Source: JBLNBU01 sp050260215 | Lineage (GTDB): Bacteria; Pseudomonadota; Alphaproteobacteria; Rhodospirillales; Magnetospirillaceae | Assembly: GCA_050260215.1 (NCBI GenBank) | Contig: JBLNBU010000106.1 | Location: 1 to 37,512, forward strand | Direction of reading: 5' to 3' | Length of the DNA stretch: 37,512 bases | Shown: positions 32,331 through 37,512 of the stretch, one piece after another | Layout of the letters: each line of letters starts with the position of its first letter | Position numbering within the stretch: position 1 is the stretch's first letter | Made by a program: the position numbers and the translations under genes | Notes under the pieces: model-generated | Seen by the model: only the letters and a program-made list of their open reading frames with translations | Told to the model about the DNA's origin: nothing | Database searches by the model: none

Positions 32331-32400
32331 GTCGGCCCTCCTTTCGCTTCCGCTTCTGGCCGTTGAGGTGGGAGCCTGGCTCGCCCGGTGAAGACCCGCG

Positions 32401-32442
32401 AAGGAGGTAACGGCCTTGAGGTGGCGGTCCGATTGCGCCACC
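32401..32442 (+). promoter_or_regulatory. xseA leader: distant strong Shine-Dalgarno and hairpin
   Basis: A near-perfect AAGGAGGTAA (32401-32410) lies 42 bases before the xseA ATG. Between them GGTGGCG (32420-32426) and CGCCACC (32436-32442) form a 7-bp stem. An in-frame TGA at 32417 rules out an earlier xseA start near the Shine-Dalgarno sequence. Folding of the stem would shorten the gap, so regulated initiation is possible. Confidence 0.35.
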
Positions 32443-32452
32443 ATCGCACCCC

Positions 32453-33949
32453 ATGACCGACGCCCCCGCCCGCCCGCCCAGCAACGTCCCGGAATACACG
32501 GTCTCCGAGGTGTCGAGCGCCCTGCGCCGCACCGTCGAGGAGGCCTATTCCTTCGTCCGCGTGCGCGGCGAGATCTCGGGTTTCAAGCGCCATTCCTCGG
32601 GCCACCTGTATTTCTGCCTGAAGGACTCCGAGGCGGTGATGGACGCGGTGTGCTGGCGCGGCCAGGCCATGCGGCTGGGCATCAACCCCGAAGACGGCAT
32701 CGAGGTGGTGTGCACCGGCCGGCTGACCACCTATCCCGGCCGCTCCAAGTACCAGATGGTGGTCGAGCGCATGGAACTGGCCGGCCAGGGCGCCCTGCTG
32801 AAGCTGCTGGAGGACCGCAAGCGCAAGCTGGCCGCCGAGGGCCTGTTCGCCTCCGATCGCAAGCGGCCCATCCCCTACCTGCCCGAGGTCATCGGCGTGG
32901 TGACCTCGCCCACCGGCGCGGTCATCCGCGACATCCTCCACCGCCTGCGCGAGCGCTTCCCGCGCCGGGTGCTGCTGTGGCCGGTGGCGGTCCAGGGCGA
33001 AGGCGCGGCCGAGCAGGTGGCGGCAGCCATCCGCGGCTTCAACGCGCTGCCCGCGGGCGGGCCGGTGCCGCGCCCCGACGTGCTGATCGTCGCCCGCGGC
33101 GGCGGCAGCCTGGAAGACCTGTGGGCCTTCAACGAGGAAGTGGTGGTGCGTGCCGCCGCCGCCTCGGATATTCCGCTGATCTCGGCGGTCGGGCACGAGA
33201 CCGACACCACCCTGATCGACTACGCCGCCGACTTGCGCGCGCCCACACCCACCGCCGCCGCCGAGAAGGCGGTGCCGGTCCGCGCCGAGCTGGTCGCCGG
33301 CATCGCCGAGCAGGGCGCACGGCTGACCGCGGCCATGGCCCGGGCGCTGACCGAGCGCGGCAACCGCCTTGACCACCTGTTCCGCGCCCTGCCGCATCCG
33401 CGCCGCACCCTGGAAGACTGCGCCCGGCGCCTGGACGACCGCGCCGAGCGCCTGGCCAACGCCCTGCCGGTCTGGCTGCATCGCCGCGAGGCCGAACTCG
33501 ACCGCCTGGCCGCACGGCTGCGCCACCCGCGCGAGCTGTTGTCCGACGCCCGCCATCGCCTGGACGGGCTGGCCGCCCGCCTGGTCCACGCCGTCGCCAC
33601 CGCCCGCACCCGCGCCGAGGCGCAAGGCCGCCACGACGCGCTGCGCCTGAACCAGGCTGTCCAGCGCCTGGGCAGCGCCCTGCCTCGGCTGATGGCCGAG
33701 CGCGCCGGCCGTCTGGACCAGCTGGGCAAGCTTCTGGAAAGCTATTCGTACAAGGGGGTGCTCGAGCGCGGCTACGCCGTGGTGCGCGACGCCCAGGGCC
33801 ACCCCGTCGCCTCGGCCGAGGCCGCCCACCCGGCGGCGGCATGGACCGTCGAATTCAAGGACGGCCGCGTCGGCGTGGTGGTCCGCGACGGCCACCCGGC
33901 GCCGAAGAAGAAAAAGGACGGGGACGGACGCCAGGGGAGTTTGCTGTAG
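32453..33949 (+). CDS. xseA: Exodeoxyribonuclease VII large subunit
   Basis: XseA, with several small XseB subunits, degrades single-stranded DNA to acid-soluble oligonucleotides in repair. The 498-residue product opens with the OB-fold (EYTVSEVSSALRRTVEEAYSFVRVRGEISGFKRHSSGHLYFCLKD). The catalytic domain follows, with IGVVTSPTGAVIRDILHRLRERFPRRV, VARGGGSLEDLWAFNEE, and SAVGHETDTTLIDYAADLRAPTPTAAAE. The long helical C-terminal part is 40 residues longer than in E. coli. The start at ATG 32453 gives the normal family N-terminus although no Shine-Dalgarno sequence is close. No xseB is in the window. Confidence 0.96.
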   Translation: MTDAPARPPSNVPEYTVSEVSSALRRTVEEAYSFVRVRGEISGFKRHSSGHLYFCLKDSEAVMDAVCWRGQAMRLGINPEDGIEVVCTGRLTTYPGRSKYQMVVERMELAGQGALLKLLEDRKRKLAAEGLFASDRKRPIPYLPEVIGVVTSPTGAVIRDILHRLRERFPRRVLLWPVAVQGEGAAEQVAAAIRGFNALPAGGPVPRPDVLIVARGGGSLEDLWAFNEEVVVRAAAASDIPLISAVGHETDTTLIDYAADLRAPTPTAAAEKAVPVRAELVAGIAEQGARLTAAMARALTERGNRLDHLFRALPHPRRTLEDCARRLDDRAERLANALPVWLHRREAELDRLAARLRHPRELLSDARHRLDGLAARLVHAVATARTRAEAQGRHDALRLNQAVQRLGSALPRLMAERAGRLDQLGKLLESYSYKGVLERGYAVVRDAQGHPVASAEAAHPAAAWTVEFKDGRVGVVVRDGHPAPKKKKDGDGRQGSLL

Positions 33950-33974
33950 GGGCCGCCGTCCCCCCGCCCCCTTC

Positions 33975-34059
33975 CCGTCATCCCCGCGAAAGCGGGGATC
34001 CAGGGGGCCTCCGCCGGCCTTTCCGCGACTCCTGGTGCCCGCCTGCGCGGGCATGACGG
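33975..34059. repeat. Composite palindromic repeat with CCGTCAT...ATGACGG ends
   Basis: ATCCCCGC-GAAA-GCGGGGAT (33980-33999) and GCCCGC-CTGC-GCGGGC (34037-34052) are two hairpins facing each other. They are bounded by CCGTCAT (33975-33981) and its inverse ATGACGG (34053-34059). CCAGG/CCTGG just inside also mirror each other. The plan is that of the element at 4791-4853. It fills the gap between convergent xseA and ubiB and could serve as a terminator for both. Confidence 0.75.
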
Positions 34060-34075
34060 TTCGGGGGGCAGCCCC

Positions 34076-35611
34076 CTACTTCATCACCAGCAGCACCGCC
34101 AGCACCGCGGCCAGGACCCAGGGCAGCCAGGCGGGCGCCAGGCGGCGCTTGCGTTCGGCGACCAGGTCCTTGACCGTGTCGGGGTGCAGCTTCAGCCCGC
34201 CGGCGACCAGCATGGAATAGGTCTTCTCGGTCTGGCTGATCAGCCTGGGCAGGCGTTCCAGCGAGCCGACCACCGAACCGAACGCTTCGCGCACGCGGGC
34301 CTCGGGGCCCAGGTTGGCGCGCATCCAGTTCTCCACCAGCGGACGGGCCAGCTGCCACATGTTGATGCGGGGATCCAGGCGGCGGCCGACGCCTTCGGCG
34401 ACCAACATGCTTTTTTGCAGCAGCAGCAGCTGGGGCTGGGTCTCCATGGCGAAGGTCTCGGTGACCTGGAACAGCTGGCCCAGCAGCTTGGCGATGGAAA
34501 TCTCGTGCAGGGGCCGGCCCATGATCGGCTCGGCGATCGAGCGGCAGGCCTGGGTGAAGGCGTCGACGCTCTTGTCGGCGGGCACGTAGCCGGCCTCGAA
34601 ATGCACCTCGGCGACGCGGCGGTAGTCGCCGGACAAGAAGCCCAGAAGCATCTCGCCCAGGAAACGGCGCGTGCGGGTGTCGACCCGGCCCATGATGCCG
34701 AAATCCACCGCCACCAGCTCGCCGTTCGGGTCGACGAACAGGTTGCCCGGATGCATGTCGGCGTGGAAGAAGCCGTCGCGGAACACCTGGTTGAAAAAGG
34801 CGCTGGCCGCCTTGGCCAGGATCTGGTCGAGGTCGAGGCCGGCGGCCAGCAGGGCTTCGCGCTCGTCGACCGGGATGCCGGTGACGCGCTCGAGCGTCAG
34901 CACGCGCCGCCCGGTGCGCACCCAGTCGACTTCGGGGACGCGGAAGCTGTCGTCGCCGCGGAAGTTCTCGGCCAGTTCGGCGGCCGCGGCGGCCTCGAAG
35001 CGCAGGTCCATTTCGAGGGCCACCGAGTCCTCGAAGGTGCGCATGCTTTCGACGGGCTTCAGGCGGCGCAGGCGGGGGCGGGCGAACTCGGCCCACTCGG
35101 CCAGCCAGGTCAGCATGTCGATGTCGCGGGCAAACGCCTTGTCGATGCCGGGACGCAGTACCTTGACCGCCACGGGGCGGCCCTCGGTGGTGACGGCGAA
35201 GTGCACCTGGGCGATCGAGGCGGCGGCGACGGGAGTATCGTCGAACTCGGAATACAGTGCCGAGATGGGGGCGCCCAGCTCTTCCTCGATGATGGCGCGG
35301 GCCTGGTCGCCGGGGAAGGGCGGCAGCTTGTCCTGCAGCTCGGACAGGTCGGCGGCCATCTCCTCGCCCAGCAGGTCGGCGCGCGTCGACAGCGCCTGGC
35401 CCAGCTTGATGAAGGTGGGGCCCAGTTCCGACAAGGCGGCGGCCAGGCGCTGGCCGGGGCGGCCGTCGTGGATGGGCTGCTGCCCGGCGCGCAGCGCGCT
35501 GGCCAGCAGGCGCGCGGCGGGGATCTGCTCTTCCAGCAGCGACAGGGCGTCGTGGCGTGCCAGCACCCGGGCGATGGTCAGCAGGCGGTGAAGGTTGCGA
35601 AGCGGCCGCAC
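34076..35611 (-). CDS. ubiB: UbiB-type atypical kinase/ATPase of ubiquinone synthesis
   Basis: UbiB proteins are ADCK/COQ8-like ATPases that support the ubiquinone biosynthesis complex at the inner membrane. The 511-residue product shows the diagnostic KxGQ motif (Lys69-Leu-Gly71-Gln72), the Ala-rich nucleotide loop VAAASIAQVH (about 127-136), and the invariant lysine Lys150 (VAVKVL). The catalytic segments are FFHADMHPGNLFV and VAVDFGIMGRVD. A C-terminal membrane anchor (WLPWVLAAVLAVLLVMK) completes it. The start is GTG 35611, placed directly after the ubiE stop, so translation is coupled. Loss of UbiB in other bacteria blocks an early hydroxylation step; here the role is inferred. Confidence 0.95.
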   Translation of the reverse strand: MRPLRNLHRLLTIARVLARHDALSLLEEQIPAARLLASALRAGQQPIHDGRPGQRLAAALSELGPTFIKLGQALSTRADLLGEEMAADLSELQDKLPPFPGDQARAIIEEELGAPISALYSEFDDTPVAAASIAQVHFAVTTEGRPVAVKVLRPGIDKAFARDIDMLTWLAEWAEFARPRLRRLKPVESMRTFEDSVALEMDLRFEAAAAAELAENFRGDDSFRVPEVDWVRTGRRVLTLERVTGIPVDEREALLAAGLDLDQILAKAASAFFNQVFRDGFFHADMHPGNLFVDPNGELVAVDFGIMGRVDTRTRRFLGEMLLGFLSGDYRRVAEVHFEAGYVPADKSVDAFTQACRSIAEPIMGRPLHEISIAKLLGQLFQVTETFAMETQPQLLLLQKSMLVAEGVGRRLDPRINMWQLARPLVENWMRANLGPEARVREAFGSVVGSLERLPRLISQTEKTYSMLVAGGLKLHPDTVKDLVAERKRRLAPAWLPWVLAAVLAVLLVMK

Positions 35612-36388
35612 TTAAAGCTTCCAGCCCGAATGGATGGCGGCGATGCCGCCGGACAGGTTGCGCACCTCGGTGCGCTCGAAGCCGGCGGCCTCGATCATGG
35701 CGCGCAGCTCTTCCTGCGGCGGGAAGCGGCGGATGCTCTCGACCAGGTACTGGTAGGCCTCGCGGTTGCCGGTCACCATCTCGCCGATGCGGGGCAGCAG
35801 GTTGAACGAGTAGACGTCATAGGCCTGCTTCAGCACCGGCAGCACCACGTGGCTGAATTCCAGGCACATGAAGCGTCCGCCGGGTCGCAGCACGCGGAAG
35901 GCCTCGGCGATGGCGTTTTCCCAGTGGGTGACGTTGCGCAGGCAGAAGGCAATGGTGTAGCGGTCCACCGTCCCCGAGGCGACGGGAAGCGCCTCGGCGT
36001 CGCCGCACACCCAGCCCAGCTGGCCGATCAGGTTGCGGTCGAACGAGCGGTCGCGGCCGACGGCCAGCATCTCGCGGTTGATGTCGCAGACCATGGCCGG
36101 GCCGCCGCCGCGGGCCTTCCAGCCGAACGCGATGTCGCCGGTGCCGCCGCCCACGTCCAGCAGGACCTGGTCGGGGCGCGGCCGCAGCCAGTCCAGGAAC
36201 GACGCCTTCCACAGCCGGTGGATGCCGGCGCTCATCAGGTCGTTCATCAGGTCGTACTTGCCGGCGACCGAATCGAACACATCGCGCACCAGCGAGGCCT
36301 TCTCGTCCTCGCGGACGGTACGGAAGCCGAAATGCGTGGTCGGGGCGCCGGAAGTCGAATGGCCGGGGGCGGGGTCGTCGGTCGTCAT
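35612..36388 (-). CDS. ubiE: Ubiquinone/menaquinone biosynthesis C-methyltransferase UbiE
   Basis: UbiE methylates the quinone ring carbon in ubiquinone and menaquinone synthesis, using SAM. The 258-residue product has the family opening HFGFRTVREDEKASLVRDVFDSVAGKYDLMNDLMSAGIHRLWK, the SAM motif LLDVGGGTGDIAF and the later TIAFCLRNVTHWENAIAEAFRVLRPGG. It ends with GGIAAIHSGWKL, where the family usually keeps GxAxxHxGWK(L/I). The ribosome site before ATG 36388 is weak. ubiB begins at the next base after its stop. The gene is 69 bases after the unknown membrane protein on the same strand. Confidence 0.96.
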   Translation of the reverse strand: MTTDDPAPGHSTSGAPTTHFGFRTVREDEKASLVRDVFDSVAGKYDLMNDLMSAGIHRLWKASFLDWLRPRPDQVLLDVGGGTGDIAFGWKARGGGPAMVCDINREMLAVGRDRSFDRNLIGQLGWVCGDAEALPVASGTVDRYTIAFCLRNVTHWENAIAEAFRVLRPGGRFMCLEFSHVVLPVLKQAYDVYSFNLLPRIGEMVTGNREAYQYLVESIRRFPPQEELRAMIEAAGFERTEVRNLSGGIAAIHSGWKL

Positions 36389-36457
36389 GGGCCGGCAAGA
36401 TAGCCGAAGTGCGCACCGGCGGCAAAGCCGGAGTGCGACCCCGCCCGCGGCGTCGGC

Positions 36458-37153
36458 TCAGACAGTCTCCTTTTCCTTGGCCGGGGCGTCCGCCGGGATC
36501 TTTGCCGGGGCCGACGACTGGATCTTGCCCAGGGTCTCGACCGCGGCTCGCAGAACATCGATGCCGACCGCCTCGTGCAGGATTTGGCCCAGCGCTACCG
36601 CCTTGGCCTGGGCCGAGGCACCGGCGTCGCTGGTCACCTGGGTGATGGCGTCGGTGATTTCCTTCTTCTGGTCGTCGGTGATCTGTTCCATGGCGTTGAA
36701 GCACAGCAGCGGCAGGTTGGCCACCGCCACCTGGAAGTCGACGCCCTGCATGACCGCGGCGCTTTCCTTCAGCCGCAAAAGCCCGTTGAAGCGGTCCAGG
36801 GCGGAATCGACGCAGCCCAGCACCTGCTGCAGCACGTGGGCGGGGCCGATGGCGACGTCGGCGTTGCCCACCCGCGCGGTGAACAGCGACGAGCGGAAGA
36901 ACGCCATGCCGCCGAAGCCGGCCAGCATGGCCTGGCCGAACAGGTTGTCGTCGCCGAAGCCGTCGATCTTCATGGCCCGGATGGCGAACAGCGCGCCCAC
37001 CGAGGCGGCGCCGTTGACGACCATGTACAGCCAGGCGGCCGGCCGCTTGTCCAGCATGGACATGGGGTTGTCGCGGTAGCGGCTGACCAGCTCGCCCCAG
37101 CCGACGAAGGCGCCGGCGGCGAACACCGCGGCACAGGTGATCCACAGTTCCAT
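36458..37153 (-). CDS. Membrane protein of unknown function
   Basis: In this 231-residue protein, two membrane helices near the N-terminus (residues 3-19, ITCAAVFAAGAFVGWGE, and about 40-60, AWLYMVVNGAASVGALFAI) flank an RYRDNPMSMLDKRP cytoplasmic or periplasmic loop. A third hydrophobic stretch lies near residue 75. A long helical soluble domain (about 95-205) follows and ends in an Ala/Pro/Lys-rich tail. I recognise no family. A strong GGAGGGGGAA lies before ATG 37153. Opposite-strand mutM shares its promoter zone; ubiE follows after 69 bases. Codon use is normal. Confidence 0.82.
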   Translation of the reverse strand: MELWITCAAVFAAGAFVGWGELVSRYRDNPMSMLDKRPAAWLYMVVNGAASVGALFAIRAMKIDGFGDDNLFGQAMLAGFGGMAFFRSSLFTARVGNADVAIGPAHVLQQVLGCVDSALDRFNGLLRLKESAAVMQGVDFQVAVANLPLLCFNAMEQITDDQKKEITDAITQVTSDAGASAQAKAVALGQILHEAVGIDVLRAAVETLGKIQSSAPAKIPADAPAKEKETV

Positions 37154-37209
37154 TGGTATTCCCCCCTCCCTATCGGAAAGACCGCTCACCCTATTCCATC
37201 GGTCGAGAT

Positions 37210-37281
37210 GTGTCGATACAGACACCCGTATTAAGGGCTGTGGCCGAAGGATTTGACAAGCCGGCCGGGCTTGCCCACCCT
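37210..37281. promoter_or_regulatory. Divergent promoter zone with a shared -35 and an inverted repeat
   Basis: TTTGACAAG (37252-37260) gives TTGACA on the plus strand and TTGTCA on the minus strand. For mutM, a 17-base spacer leads to CACCCT (37276-37281), a poor -10. For the unknown membrane protein, an 18-base spacer leads to CTTAAT (minus strand of 37230-37235), a fair -10. GTGTC-N6-GACAC (37210-37225) lies just past the minus-strand -10 and could be an operator. Confidence 0.45.
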
Positions 37282-37288
37282 TGACCCC

Positions 37289-37512
37289 ATGCCCGAGTTG
37301 CCCGAAGTCGAAACCGTCGCCCGCGGCCTGGCCCTGGTCTGGGAAGGCCGCCGCATCGCCCGCGTCGAATGCCGCCGCCAAGCCTTGCGCCAGCCGCTGC
37401 CTGAGCGCTTCGCCGAGCGCCTGACCGGCCGCACGGTGCTGACGGTCGGCCGGCGGGCCAAGTACCTGGTGGTGGCGCTGGACGACGGCGTCGCCATGCT
37501 GGGGCATCTGGG
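37289..37512 (+). CDS. mutM: Formamidopyrimidine-DNA glycosylase MutM, N-terminal part (3' end outside window)
   Basis: MutM (Fpg) removes 8-oxoguanine and other oxidised purines from DNA and nicks the abasic site. The visible 74 residues start MPELPEVETVARGLA. The catalytic Pro2 and Glu3 lead, followed by the family strand GRRIARVECRRQALRQPLP. A beta strand with the GRRAKYLVVAL segment follows, which contains the conserved DNA-binding Lys region; the window ends at AMLGHLG. The C-terminal zinc finger lies outside. No Shine-Dalgarno sequence precedes the ATG, and the nearest promoter-like -10 would start transcription close to it, so a leaderless mRNA is possible. Confidence 0.95.
   Translation, partial: MPELPEVETVARGLALVWEGRRIARVECRRQALRQPLPERFAERLTGRTVLTVGRRAKYLVVALDDGVAMLGHL

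Noticed and set aside
32416..33372. TTG-started frame directly behind the strong Shine-Dalgarno sequence before xseA
   Set aside because: It reads xseA out of frame into Arg/Gly/Pro-rich sequence; at most a short leader could be translated.

Overview
The window is high-GC, densely packed bacterial chromosome with housekeeping genes in short operons. The set (GTP-dependent PEP carboxykinase, PCu(A)C copper chaperone, HugZ-type protein, nadA-nadC-nadB, EgtB/EgtD, class-2 dihydroorotate dehydrogenase followed by a TIGR01459-type HAD protein, ubiE-ubiB beside mutM, an EcfG-type GGAAC-N17-CGTT promoter) fits an alphaproteobacterium. My best guess is the Rhodospirillales, near Magnetospirillum/Phaeospirillum; this is inference from gene content and protein style, not a database match. 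I see no prophage, insertion sequence, CRISPR array or rRNA. One tRNA gene is present, tRNA-Leu(UAA).

Layout. 1-2.8 kb: the 3' end of queG, a long perfect hairpin, an XRE-type regulator, a 537-bp AT-richer gap, a periplasmic copper chaperone and a divergent HugZ-like protein. 2.9-7.5 kb: pckG, a repeat/terminator block, a glutathione S-transferase, an M17 leucyl aminopeptidase and a MarR regulator. 7.5-9.7 kb: a DUF4136-like lipoprotein, a Cys-rich mini-protein, a 344-aa protein of unknown function and tRNA-Leu. 9.7-14.0 kb (minus strand): nadA-nadC-nadB, then a cyclic-nucleotide-binding protein and a small exported FliL-like protein. 14.2-20.4 kb: a single-domain response regulator converges on a minus-strand run of GT4 glycosyltransferase, egtB, egtD and a P2-type cation ATPase. 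20.6-24.8 kb: an FAD/Rieske oxidoreductase, a divergent hemerythrin protein behind an EcfG-type promoter, an ECF sigma factor with an exported PRC-barrel protein, and a LuxR-type response regulator. 25.3-29.7 kb: two small or unknown proteins, a DUF952 protein, pyrD, a HAD phosphatase and ferredoxin-NADP reductase. 29.7-37.5 kb: a GT39 membrane glycosyltransferase coupled to a PAP2 phosphatase, a small acidic protein, xseA, ubiE-ubiB, a membrane protein and the 5' end of mutM.

How the genes work together. The nad genes form the complete aspartate-to-nicotinate-mononucleotide route. UbiE and UbiB serve ubiquinone synthesis. EgtD and EgtB methylate histidine and form the C-S bond of ergothioneine; a GT4 enzyme directly upstream and a cation pump directly downstream make this the most intriguing stretch, because GT4 enzymes start mycothiol and bacillithiol synthesis in other bacteria. 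The neighbouring FAD/Rieske protein, hemerythrin, sigma factor and PRC-barrel protein look like a redox/envelope-stress neighbourhood.

Two families of short palindromic repeats are scattered between genes. One copy has become the C-terminal codons of the PAP2 phosphatase.
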